In this document: piece after piece, positions 27,411 to 35,222 of the stretch
Layout of the letters: every line of letters starts with the position of its first letter
Position numbering within the stretch: the stretch's first letter is position 1
From: Clostridium guangxiense
GTDB lineage: Bacteria; Bacillota; Clostridia; Clostridiales; Clostridiaceae
Reading direction: 5' to 3'
Assembly: GCF_021043395.1 (NCBI RefSeq)
Contig: NZ_JAJNKE010000010.1
Location: 1-64,000, forward strand
DNA length: 64,000 nucleotides
Translations under genes and position numbers: made by a program
Notes under the pieces: generated by a model
Told to the model about the DNA's origin: nothing
What the model saw: only the letters and a program-made list of their open reading frames with translations
Databases searched by the model: none

Positions 27411-28316
27411 ATGTATAAGGATATAATCACATTGTCAGTTGTAAATTTTAATGCTGTATGGGGAGACAAAGAAACAAATCTAAATAGAATTAAGGGGTAT
27501 ATAGAAGCTGCTGCAAAGAAAGGCTCTAATTTTATTGTTTTTCCAGAAATGAGTCTTACAAGCTATGATGATATAGCATCAACTCCAAAAGCTGAAAAGA
27601 TGCAAACTAAGCTCGCAGAAACAATTCCGGGACCATCGACAGATGAAATTGAAGCTTTAGCAAAGAAGCTTGGAATGTATGTTGTTTTAGGAATGCCAGA
27701 AAGAGATAAAGACGATGCAAGTAAGATATACAATTCACTTGCCGTGTTTACTCCAGAAGGTTTATATGGTTCTTACAGAAAAATGCATCTTCCAACACCG
27801 GAACCAAATTGGGCAGTTAGGGGAGACAAGCCAATGCTTTTGGATACTCCATGGGGACCAATTGGCTTGGCAATTTGTTATGATTCATACTGCTTCCCGG
27901 AAATGACACGTTATTATGCAGCTAAAGGAGCTAGATTATATATAAACAGTACTGCATATGCACATTGTCATGGACCAAGCCTTGCAAGAACGAATTTAGA
28001 AGCTAATTGTATAACAAATGGAATTTTTATTGCTTCAGCAAATTTATGTGGTTTAGATGTAGATAATTATTTTTGGGGCGGCAGCAGCATAATGGGTCCT
28101 GCAAGAGAAACCTGGCAGGTACATTATTATACAGGCTTGCCGTTCAATGAAAAAGGTGCTGATCAGGAAAAAATGTATACAGAAACCATTGATTTAGGTT
28201 TAGCAACGAGATTTTTGTACAAGTATAATGAAGCAGTTGATGGAACAGATTTTAGACCAGATAAATACATTAAAATGTATCAAGATATTTTAGATGATCC
28301 TAACTTTGGAAAATAA
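27411..28316 (+). CDS. Carbon-nitrogen hydrolase (nitrilase superfamily amidase)
   Basis: A 301-residue nitrilase-superfamily enzyme. The triad is Glu in VFPEMSLTSY, Lys in YRKMHLPTPEP and Cys in AICYDSYCFPE. The residues around the Cys differ from the nitrilase at 11840-12763 and point to amide or carbamoyl hydrolysis rather than nitriles. The ATG follows TAGGAGG. It is convergent with the flavodoxin-like gene that ends 6 bases away. Confidence 0.85.
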   Translation: MYKDIITLSVVNFNAVWGDKETNLNRIKGYIEAAAKKGSNFIVFPEMSLTSYDDIASTPKAEKMQTKLAETIPGPSTDEIEALAKKLGMYVVLGMPERDKDDASKIYNSLAVFTPEGLYGSYRKMHLPTPEPNWAVRGDKPMLLDTPWGPIGLAICYDSYCFPEMTRYYAAKGARLYINSTAYAHCHGPSLARTNLEANCITNGIFIASANLCGLDVDNYFWGGSSIMGPARETWQVHYYTGLPFNEKGADQEKMYTETIDLGLATRFLYKYNEAVDGTDFRPDKYIKMYQDILDDPNFGK

Positions 28317-28321
28317 AATAC

Positions 28322-28783
28322 TTATTTTCCAAGTTTTTGTGTTACTGAAAATCCCCATGTTCCTATTTCAAATGAAAGAAGTTGCAATACGAGGTTTAAG
28401 CCAACTGCTCCAGTAGTTGCAATGACCATAGCATGTTTACCATGAAAGCGCGGACGGTGGCAAATATATGCAAAGCGATCTAAGAAGTTTTTCATAACCC
28501 AAGAGACGTTATAAACATATACGGGTGTAGCAAATATTACACCATTCGCATCCATCATTTTATTTTCAATTTGCTGCCGATTATCTTTAATGGGGCAATA
28601 CTGTTCGCCATTTTTTAGGCATTGGTAACAACCACGGCAGGTTTGAAAATTAGTATCTTTAAGTACTAGATATTCAAATTCAACGTTTTTATTAAAATTT
28701 TTAATTTCTTCTTCAACTTTTTTTGTTACGCTGTAGGTATTTCCTTTTCCTTTCGGACTTCCTATGACCACTAATATTTTCAT
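28322..28783 (-). CDS. Flavodoxin-like FMN reductase, probably C-terminally shortened
   Basis: A 153-residue member of the NAD(P)H-dependent FMN reductase group. FMN loop: VIGSPKGKGNTYSV; cysteine cluster: CRGCYQCLKNGEQYC near residues 49-64; flavin contact: ATPVYVYNVSWVMKNFLDR. Related clostridial proteins usually run well past 200 residues, so this one looks truncated, ending 5 bases from the convergent hydrolase gene. It is the last gene of a probable operon with a small membrane protein and a TetR regulator. Activity may be retained or lost. Confidence 0.7.
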   Translation of the reverse strand: MKILVVIGSPKGKGNTYSVTKKVEEEIKNFNKNVEFEYLVLKDTNFQTCRGCYQCLKNGEQYCPIKDNRQQIENKMMDANGVIFATPVYVYNVSWVMKNFLDRFAYICHRPRFHGKHAMVIATTGAVGLNLVLQLLSFEIGTWGFSVTQKLGK

Positions 28784-28805
28784 AATGAATGCTTCTATAA
28801 CGTAA

Positions 28806-29006
28806 TTAATGTTTTATTACTTGTATAATTAGAAGAATAGCAGAAAGTGTTCCAAATATAACAGCTGTAGCTCCTATTTTTGTATGAAAGGCTAGGGAAC
28901 CAGCATCGTTTGTAAGTCCTTTAGATTTAATCCATAAGCCACAGATTAATGTTGATAGAAGAAGAAGGATAGTTAATAGTCCTGTTATTAAAGATATAGT
29001 TTTCAT
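28806..29006 (-). CDS. Small two-helix membrane protein
   Basis: A 66-residue protein with two hydrophobic helices (about residues 4-27 and 43-63) joined by a short polar loop. GGAGG precedes the ATG. I recognise no family. It lies 13 bases after the TetR gene and 22 bases before the flavodoxin-like gene, so it belongs to the same operon, perhaps as a membrane partner. Confidence 0.65.
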   Translation of the reverse strand: MKTISLITGLLTILLLLSTLICGLWIKSKGLTNDAGSLAFHTKIGATAVIFGTLSAILLIIQVIKH

Positions 29007-29019
29007 TAAAAAACCTCCA

Positions 29020-29589
29020 TTATTTTTTTATTATGCTATTTATCACAGTATCAATAAGTTTGTCTCTTTGCAATTTATTGTTAATGTCCATGCCAATGTA
29101 CAACTGAAATTTTTGAGAATTCATATAAGCAACTTGAAGTGTTGAAACTATTTCTAGAGCAATTATTCTTATTTCTATTTCATCTTTTGCGCTTCCATAT
29201 ATATCTTTTAATATTGGAACTAAATAAAGTGGAACTTCCATATTTCCTTGTTGTATGGTATGTGATACTAATATTAGACTGAGTTTATTGTAGCGTATAG
29301 CGAAATCTACAAGTTCTTTGAGCATTAATTTTAACTTTTCAACTGGATTTTCTGGTTTTCCATCTTTTGATTTCTGCAGCTCTTTTGCAAGCGTGCTCAT
29401 AGTATCAGAAACAGCTTTGAAAAGTAAGTTTTCCTTCGATTGAAAATGATAGTTGATTAATCCAATACCTACATTTGCACGCTGTGCAATTTGGCGTACT
29501 GTTATTTTATCTGGCTCGTCAACCTCATTTAACATATCCATGGTTATTTTTATTATTTTATCTTTAGCATTGTCATCATTTGAATTCAT
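29020..29589 (-). CDS. TetR family transcriptional regulator
   Basis: A 189-residue TetR repressor. The helix-turn-helix is near residues 25-50 (TVRQIAQRANVGIGLINYHF followed by SKENLL), and the rest is the helical ligand-binding domain. I chose the ATG at 29589 because AGGAGG lies 8 bases before it; an upstream start would add 17 residues. Its promoter at 29636-29664 overlaps a palindrome at 29625-29636, so autorepression is likely. The operon with a membrane protein and a flavodoxin-like reductase suggests a redox or xenobiotic response. Confidence 0.88.
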   Translation of the reverse strand: MNSNDDNAKDKIIKITMDMLNEVDEPDKITVRQIAQRANVGIGLINYHFQSKENLLFKAVSDTMSTLAKELQKSKDGKPENPVEKLKLMLKELVDFAIRYNKLSLILVSHTIQQGNMEVPLYLVPILKDIYGSAKDEIEIRIIALEIVSTLQVAYMNSQKFQLYIGMDINNKLQRDKLIDTVINSIIKK

Positions 29590-29624
29590 AGTATACCTCC
29601 TTATGTATAAAACTGAATATGGTT

Positions 29625-29664
29625 TGAACATGTTCAGCATAGCATGTTATATAAACTATGTCAA
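29625..29664 (-). promoter_or_regulatory. TetR operon promoter and operator
   Basis: On the minus strand TTGACA (29659-29664) and TATGCT (29636-29641) are 17 bases apart. The perfect palindrome TGAACATGTTCA (29625-29636) touches the -10 box and is the likely operator. Confidence 0.65.
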
Positions 29665-29908
29665 TATTTAAATCAAGATAAGAACAATATTGATTGAAAA
29701 AGTGCAAAAATTAACACTTATTTAAAACAAAGTCTAAAATTAAAGAAGATGGTAAGTATAAATGGATAGAAAGTACAATGGTATAATCAGTTTAAAACAT
29801 AAAGATTATAATTGCTAATAATATATTCTGTAAATTTTTCTTAAACTTAGTGAAAAATTATTAAAAACAAGGTATAATCAATATAAAAAGCATAACGGAG
29901 GAAAAATT

Positions 29909-30379
29909 GTGTTAATAAGAGAAATAGAAAAAAAAGATAATAAAGAAGTTGAGTCACTTATTAGAACTTGTTTAATAGAATTTGATGCAAATAAGCCAGG
30001 TTGTGCTTGGACTGATCCTAATTTAGGATGTTTTTATGAGGTATATCAAAATGAAAAGTCTAAATATTGGGTTGTAGAAAAAGATAATAAAGTAGTAGCT
30101 GGCTGTGGTATTGGTCCACTGGTTGGGGCAGAAAATGTGTGTGAATTGCAAAAAATGTATTCTTTTAAGGAAGTAAGAGGCAGCGGAATTGCAAAGAAGT
30201 TGCTTGATATAGCCTTAGAATTTGCTAGACAATACTATAAAAAATGTTATCTTGAAACCTTTGAAAATATGGCTGCCGCTAACAAGTTTTATAAAAAGAG
30301 TGGATTTATTCAATTAGACAAGCCTTTAATTGAAACCGAACATTATGCTTGTGATGTATGGTACATAAAAGATTTATAA
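29909..30379 (+). CDS. GNAT family N-acetyltransferase
   Basis: A 156-residue acetyltransferase that moves an acetyl group from acetyl-CoA to an amine. The acetyl-CoA pyrophosphate-binding motif is VRGSGIAKKLLD near residue 92, and the C-terminal ANKFYKKSGF is the usual motif B region. It starts with GTG behind CGGAGG. A strong shared terminator follows. The substrate, a small molecule or protein, is unknown. Confidence 0.85.
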   Translation: MLIREIEKKDNKEVESLIRTCLIEFDANKPGCAWTDPNLGCFYEVYQNEKSKYWVVEKDNKVVAGCGIGPLVGAENVCELQKMYSFKEVRGSGIAKKLLDIALEFARQYYKKCYLETFENMAAANKFYKKSGFIQLDKPLIETEHYACDVWYIKDL

Positions 30380-30383
30380 ATAT

Positions 30384-30430
30384 AAAAAGGCTGCATATGC
30401 TTTGTTTATACAAACTTATGCAGCCTTTTT
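30384..30430. terminator. Bidirectional terminator
   Basis: Fourteen-base perfect arms (AAAAAGGCTGCATA and TATGCAGCCTTTTT) enclose a 19-base loop. It serves both the acetyltransferase gene and the small minus-strand gene, whose last codons lie within it. Confidence 0.85.
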
Positions 30431-30583
30431 ATCACTTGAGTTTTTATTAACACTATTGTTTAAGCTTTTGTGTTCATTTAAGTAACGAATTACTAAAGGA
30501 TCTGGATTATTGGATAAACTAGACATTAACAGAGACATCTTAATGTTTTCAACACTAAATAATTCTTTAATAAATTTTTTCAT
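30416..30583 (-). CDS. Small protein, 55 residues, unknown
   Basis: A short gene with a textbook AGGAGG site 6-8 bases before its ATG. The product starts MKKFIKELFSVENIKM, then LLMSSLSNNPDPLVIRYLNE, and ends with a polar Asn/Ser/Lys tail (SSDKKAA). It is helical with no membrane segment. The middle (NPDPLVIRYL) faintly recalls small Spo0E-type phosphatases, but their SQELD signature is missing, so I do not assign that function. The stop falls in the terminator stem shared with the acetyltransferase gene. Confidence 0.6.
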   Translation of the reverse strand: MKKFIKELFSVENIKMSLLMSSLSNNPDPLVIRYLNEHKSLNNSVNKNSSDKKAA

Positions 30584-30740
30584 ATAATCATCCTCCTACA
30601 AATTTTAAATGTTCTTATTAATTTTTTTTACACATTTATAATATGGCAAATTAAATAAAAATGCAAAACGGAAATCGTTTCATATTATTAATTAATAATT
30701 AATAATTTGTAAATAAAACGTTAATATTATATAAAAACTA

Positions 30741-30769
30741 TTGAAATCGCTTACGTAAACGTATATAAT
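30741..30769 (+). promoter_or_regulatory. Sigma-A promoter with cre-like site, long leader
   Basis: TTGAAA (30741-30746) and TATAAT (30764-30769) are 17 bases apart. TGAAATCGCTTACG across the -35 box is one base from the CcpA cre consensus. The next gene begins about 320 bases downstream. That gap holds a hairpin at 30890-30938 (GGTACA, AGATAAAT / ATTTATCT, GTACC) and no recognised riboswitch. Confidence 0.5.
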
Positions 30770-31092
30770 ATAAATTTTTGTAAAAAAATAGTCGCAAGTA
30801 TTTTTTCCTTAACAAGTGATATAATTAGAAAAGTAAGTAAATTGAAATTCATTAGATATTAGTTTGATTGAATGGTATATAGTACATATGGTACAATTAT
30901 AGATAAATGATCCTGAAACTTGAAATTTATCTGTACCAAAATGATGTCTTCTGGGCATTATGGTGCAGATATAGTTTGTAGTTGAGCTAGTTTCACTATA
31001 TATTTTAAAATGAGCAATATGAGAACCTTTATTAATATCATTTTTTAAAGTGTTGTTAAGTATATTGATATTTAAGGGGATGATGGTAGATT

Positions 31093-31713
31093 ATGATGAA
31101 TTCTAAGTTAGGTTTAAATAAGAGAGCAAAAATTAAAACTAAAACTATAAGAGTAATTATAATACTTATTATTTTAGTTTCAGTATTATGTCTTTTAGTT
31201 AATAATTCATATAATAAAAGGTTAAATATAAAACCAGATAACGCTGTAATTTCAAAAAAACAATTTATTAGTACCATTGCGCCTTATGCTGAGCAAACTT
31301 ATAGAAAGCATAAAATATTTGCATCAATTACTTTAGCACAAGCAATGCTTGAGAGCAATACTGGTAATTCCAAATTAACGAGGAAAGCTAATAATTTGTT
31401 TGGTATAAAAGCTTATAAATGGACAGGCAAAACTATAAAAATGCCAACAAAAGAACATTATAAGGGTTCTGAGGTGGTTGTAATGTCAACATTTCGCTTT
31501 TACGATAATTGGGATGAAAGTATTGAAGATCATACAAATTTTTTAAAGCAAAATAGTACCTATGAGCAGCATGGAGTGTTTAAAGCAAGTAATTATACGG
31601 AGCAGGCAGAAGCAATTCAAGCGGCTGGTTATGCTACAGATCCAGATTATGGCAAAAAACTTATAGCATTAATAAAGAAATATAGCTTAGATAAGTATGA
31701 TAATGTGAAGTGA
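31093..31713 (+). CDS. Exported glucosaminidase (cell-wall hydrolase)
   Basis: A 206-residue membrane-anchored or secreted enzyme. One hydrophobic helix at about residues 15-37 is preceded by many Lys/Arg. The rest is a mannosyl-glycoprotein endo-beta-N-acetylglucosaminidase domain (GH73, FlgJ/LytG-like): TLAQAMLESNTGNSKLTRKANNLFGIK places the catalytic Glu in LESN, followed by FRFYDNWDESIEDH. It cuts glycan strands of peptidoglycan. GGGGATG precedes the start. It is a single gene with a long untranslated leader. Confidence 0.87.
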   Translation: MMNSKLGLNKRAKIKTKTIRVIIILIILVSVLCLLVNNSYNKRLNIKPDNAVISKKQFISTIAPYAEQTYRKHKIFASITLAQAMLESNTGNSKLTRKANNLFGIKAYKWTGKTIKMPTKEHYKGSEVVVMSTFRFYDNWDESIEDHTNFLKQNSTYEQHGVFKASNYTEQAEAIQAAGYATDPDYGKKLIALIKKYSLDKYDNVK

Positions 31714-31793
31714 TTAAAATTATTTTTTACCATAGGTACGTAAAATCTTTTCATAAGGACTGCTCTTTTTAATAAAAAATATTACAGGCATTG

Positions 31794-31914
31794 TCATTTA
31801 TATTCATGTGCCCATTCCGAGAGATTTTATAAAATTGAAACAAGACTTTTTCTAGTGTTAGTAAGAGAATATTCTACTTTAGGTGGTATTTCATTGTATA
31901 CAAATATCTGCATT
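31794..31914 (-). pseudogene. Remnant of an HxlR-family regulator
   Basis: On the minus strand the frame reads VYNEIPPKVEYSLTNTRKSL, then VSIL, a stop, and SEWAHEYK before another stop. This is the typical end of an HxlR winged-helix regulator (VYxEVPPKVEYSLTxxGxSL..IL..L..W). The upstream half has lost its frame and no start is visible. It fills much of the gap between the glucosaminidase and folate genes. Confidence 0.65.
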
Positions 31915-31978
31915 AAATGATGTAGCAATTAAAAATGTTGGTGTTTATGATATTCTTCCCAAGCTTTTAATATTGCTC

Positions 31979-32806
31979 TTATTTTCGCATTGTTTTTTTT
32001 AGTTCATTTTTTATGTCAATTATTCGCTTATTTAATAAAGGATGAACCTTGTACGGAGCTATATCGCATAAGGGGTCTAACACGAAAAGTCTTTCATGCA
32101 TTCTTGGATGAGGAATTATTATGTGTTCATCCTCTGTTACAATATCATCGTATAAAAGTATGTCTAAATCGATTGTTCTTGGTCCCCAGTGTATTTTTCT
32201 TTCTCTTTTAAGTTTTTTTTCAACTTCAAGAAGAAAGTTCATTAATTCTAGAGGTGACATTAAAGTTTTAATTTCAGCAGCTCCATTTAAGAAATCATCT
32301 TGATCTAAATAACCTACAGGTGTAGTCTCATAAAAATTTGAAGCCCTGTTTATGTGGCATAAGTGATTTTCATCAATTAAATTTAATGCTTCATTTAAAT
32401 TTTTATTTTTGTCACCCAGATTAGAACCGAGGGCAATATATACAGTGTGCCAGGAGCGTTCTATTTGAACAGCAACATAGTCAACAGGTTTTAAGATTGG
32501 AGCCCATGGTTTTTTTAAAGTTACTTTTACAGTTTTTATAATATTGTAATTAAGCAAAATAAATTCAGCAGTTTTTTCAGCAGCAGTTTCTATAAGGTCA
32601 TATTTTTTCCTTTTAAACTCGTTTTCAAGTTCTGTACAAAGCTTTGCATAATTTACTGTTTCGTTTAAGTTATCTGTAGTACCAGCTTTCTTTAAATCTA
32701 GCAGAAGCTCGAAAGATAATAAAAATTTTTGACCTAAACTTTTCTCTTCTTTTAAAACACCATGATGTGCAAATACTTCTAAATCCTTTATAATTATTTT
32801 ATCCAA
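31979..32806 (-). CDS. folBK: Bifunctional dihydroneopterin aldolase / HPPK
   Basis: A 275-residue fusion catalysing two consecutive folate steps. Residues 1-118 are dihydroneopterin aldolase (FolB: LEVFAHHGVLKEEKSLGQ). Residues 121-275 are 6-hydroxymethyl-7,8-dihydropterin pyrophosphokinase (FolK: YIALGSNLGDKNKNL and the signature HWGPRTIDLDILLYDD). It is the third gene of a minus-strand operon after an HD protein and folP, 4 bases from folP. The product of the pair, dihydropteroate, then needs FolC and DHFR, which are not in the window. Confidence 0.92.
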   Translation of the reverse strand: MDKIIIKDLEVFAHHGVLKEEKSLGQKFLLSFELLLDLKKAGTTDNLNETVNYAKLCTELENEFKRKKYDLIETAAEKTAEFILLNYNIIKTVKVTLKKPWAPILKPVDYVAVQIERSWHTVYIALGSNLGDKNKNLNEALNLIDENHLCHINRASNFYETTPVGYLDQDDFLNGAAEIKTLMSPLELMNFLLEVEKKLKRERKIHWGPRTIDLDILLYDDIVTEDEHIIIPHPRMHERLFVLDPLCDIAPYKVHPLLNKRIIDIKNELKKTMRK

Positions 32807-32810
32807 GCTA

Positions 32811-33617
32811 TTATCTCCTTACTATGGCATCAGCAACCATGCATTCTCTTTTGTTTTCAAGGACATCGTGAACTCTTACAAAATCACAGCCCTTCATTAC
32901 ACCTATAACGGATGTGGCTGCCGTTCCTTCAACTCTTTCTTCTGGCGGTAAGTCAAGTATTTTACCTATGGTGGATTTTCTTGATGTACCTAAGAGAATA
33001 GGATAACCAAGAACTTTAAGCTTTTCAAGATTATTCATTAAAATAAGATTTTCATTAAAATTCTTTGCAAATCCAATACCAGGATCTACAATTATGTTTT
33101 CTTTTCTGACTCCAGCGTTTAAAGCTATGGTTATGCTTTTTCCAAGATCATTTATTACGTCATCAACTAAATTTTTATAGGTGCTGTTGTCTCTATTGTG
33201 CATGAGGCAGCATGGAACATCATATTTTGCAGCAACTTCTGCTATATAAGGATCCTTTTTAAAACCCCACACATCGTTTATAAGATGAGCTCCGGCTTTT
33301 ATTGCAAGTTCTGCAGTTTTACCCTTGTAAGTATCTATGGATATAGGAATATCAAATTCTTTAGATAGAGCTTCAATTACAGGAACGACTCTTTTAATTT
33401 CATCTTCTAGGGCAACAGGAGTATGATTTGGTCTTGTAGATTCTCCTCCAATGTCTATTATATCTGCACCTTCATCAATCATTTCTTTTGCATGTTTTAG
33501 AGCTGACTCTATATTGTTAAATTTTCCTCCATCAGAGAAGGAGTCAGGTGTTACATTTAAAATTCCCATTATGTAAGTTCTTTTTCCTATAATAAAATTT
33601 TTATTTCCAATTAGCAT
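32811..33617 (-). CDS. folP: Dihydropteroate synthase
   Basis: A 268-residue TIM-barrel enzyme that joins p-aminobenzoate to the pterin pyrophosphate made by FolK; it is the sulfonamide target. Signatures: GILNVTPDSFSDGG near residue 18, GGESTRPNH, SIDTYK, DPGIGFAK and LLGTSRKSTIG. GAGG lies before the ATG. It is between the HD gene (9 bases upstream) and folBK, so one operon supplies consecutive enzymes. Confidence 0.94.
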   Translation of the reverse strand: MLIGNKNFIIGKRTYIMGILNVTPDSFSDGGKFNNIESALKHAKEMIDEGADIIDIGGESTRPNHTPVALEDEIKRVVPVIEALSKEFDIPISIDTYKGKTAELAIKAGAHLINDVWGFKKDPYIAEVAAKYDVPCCLMHNRDNSTYKNLVDDVINDLGKSITIALNAGVRKENIIVDPGIGFAKNFNENLILMNNLEKLKVLGYPILLGTSRKSTIGKILDLPPEERVEGTAATSVIGVMKGCDFVRVHDVLENKRECMVADAIVRR

Positions 33618-33626
33618 GCTTTCACC

Positions 33627-34112
33627 TCAATATGTTATATTAAAATTTTTTTTATCATCATTCCAATTACATTCTTTAATCGCTTTACAGTTGAAGCATT
33701 TCCTTGAGAGCTTATCGCTTTTATAAAGTAGTGAACTTAAAGTTGAAACTTCAGTTTTTTTTCTGTGATTTTTTATCGCATCAGTTATTAAAATTATTTC
33801 AGCTTCATCAAAATTAGAAGCTTTTAAAATTTCCACAGCAAGTTTTGCACTTGCATCATTGTGTGGAATACCACTTTCATACTGCTGCCATTTGCCAATG
33901 TCGTGTAAAAGTGCGGCAGCATAGATTATGTCTTTTTTCAAATTTAGCTTTTCTTCAAATGATATTATATATGCAATCCTAGCAACATCTAGAAAATGAT
34001 TCAGGTTGTGATGGCAAAATTTTCTATATTTTTCTAAACTTTTATTTTTACTGAGATATTCATTAAATTTATCATTATGAAGTATTAAATTTATTCTATC
34101 ATTTGTATTCAT
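33627..34112 (-). CDS. HD domain phosphohydrolase-like protein
   Basis: A 161-residue HD-superfamily protein. The metal residues are His in HHNLNHFLDVAR near residue 34 and the HD pair in ALLHDIGKW near residue 70; a distal Asp is in LLYKSDKLSRKC. A C-terminal CFNCKAIKECNW adds three cysteines. It is first in the folate operon, an arrangement seen in other clostridia as far as I recall. It might remove a phosphate from a pterin precursor, a step that often lacks an assigned enzyme, but this is speculation. Confidence 0.78.
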   Translation of the reverse strand: MNTNDRINLILHNDKFNEYLSKNKSLEKYRKFCHHNLNHFLDVARIAYIISFEEKLNLKKDIIYAAALLHDIGKWQQYESGIPHNDASAKLAVEILKASNFDEAEIILITDAIKNHRKKTEVSTLSSLLYKSDKLSRKCFNCKAIKECNWNDDKKNFNITY

Positions 34113-34429
34113 AGTTAACTCCTATAGAGATGTTTTTTAATATTATATCATAAAAAATATTATATTCAGTAGATATAGAATCTTTTCGTAAAATTTTAAA
34201 TTAATAAAATAACCTAAATAAATATATCAAATTACATATACTTTTAATATAATAATATTAAAAGTATAGATTATAGGGACGGATTGTAATATAATAATAA
34301 GTGTAAACAAAATGAAATTATTACAATTAACATATATTTGCAAGTTAAATTATACATGGAAATATAATTGATCATTTTTCTATGTAAAAATAGATAGTTT
34401 AAAAATATGCTAATAATGAGGTTGCGGTT

Positions 34430-34966
34430 ATGGGAAATAAAATTAAAGCGGTATTTATTGATAGAGATGGAACTATGGGAGGAGGCAGCGAAGTAATTTA
34501 TCCTGGTGACTTTAAGTTATATTCATTTACAAGAGAGGCTTTTAAAATACTTAAACGTCATAAAGTTAAAATTTTTGCATTTACTAATCAACCTGGAATT
34601 TCACTTGGAAAAGCTACAATGGGGAGCTTTGTAGAGGAGTTGTTAGGTTTTGGATTGGATAATGCATATATATGCCCTCATAGTCCTAAAGAACATTGTA
34701 ATTGTAGAAAACCTGAAGCAGGATTACTTTTAAAAGCATCAACTGAATACAAATTGGATTTTTCAGAATGTATGGTGATTGGCGATAGATTAAGTGATAT
34801 GCAGGCAGCTGAAAAGGTAGATTCACATAAAATATTAGTACGAACTGGTGTTGGAATTAATTCTTTAAAAGCAAACAAAAAGCATGAAGAAAACATGCAA
34901 ATTGATTATTTAGCTAAAAATCTTTTGGATGCTGTAAAATGGATGGTAGTAGAAAACTACCTTTAG
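34430..34966 (+). CDS. HAD-IIIA family phosphatase (heptose/histidinol phosphatase type)
   Basis: A 178-residue HAD-IIIA hydrolase. Motif I is FIDRDGTM, motif II FTNQPG, and motif IV IGDRLSDMQAA. CPHSPKEHCNCRKP near residue 84 resembles the zinc loop of GmhB-type heptose bisphosphate phosphatases. It hydrolyses a sugar or related phosphate in the cytoplasm. No heptose pathway genes are near, so the substrate is uncertain. The 3' end abuts a family A repeat. Confidence 0.82.
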   Translation: MGNKIKAVFIDRDGTMGGGSEVIYPGDFKLYSFTREAFKILKRHKVKIFAFTNQPGISLGKATMGSFVEELLGFGLDNAYICPHSPKEHCNCRKPEAGLLLKASTEYKLDFSECMVIGDRLSDMQAAEKVDSHKILVRTGVGINSLKANKKHEENMQIDYLAKNLLDAVKWMVVENYL

Positions 34967-35165
34967 AGCAGAGTACAAAGTACAGATGACAGAGTACGGT
35001 GAAGGATGATTTTTCTACGCTATCGCTTCAAAAAATCTAAAACTTAATGCTTGCGCATGACATAAAATACAGTGTTCAGCGCAGCTGATACTATTAAGTT
35101 CTAAGATTTACCTAAGAGAAGCGAAAGGTAAATCCACCTTCACTGTACTTTGTACTCTGAGTCAA
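34965..35165. repeat. Palindromic dispersed repeat, family A, copy 3 (inverted)
   Basis: Reverse-complemented, it follows copy 1 closely: GTGAAGGTGGATTTACCTTT, then TAGGTAAATC, AGAACTTA and TCAGCTGCGCTGAACACT. It begins immediately after the HAD phosphatase stop. The ends (AGAGTACAAAGTACAGATGA and TTCACTGTACTTTGTACTCT) are inverse to each other. Confidence 0.78.
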
Positions 35166-35222
35166 AAACAAATTTATCAGGATATATTTGTTTTTGACTT
35201 TACGTGTTTCAAGTTGCAAACT

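Noticed and set aside
20659-30938. Short similar hairpin starts GGTACAATTATAGATA at 20659 and 30890
   Set aside because: The match covers only about 16 bases before diverging; too little to call a repeat family.
30770-31092. c-di-AMP (ydaO) or c-di-GMP riboswitch before the glucosaminidase gene
   Set aside because: The leader is long enough, but I could not find the conserved core motifs of either class; only a simple hairpin at 30890-30938 is clear.
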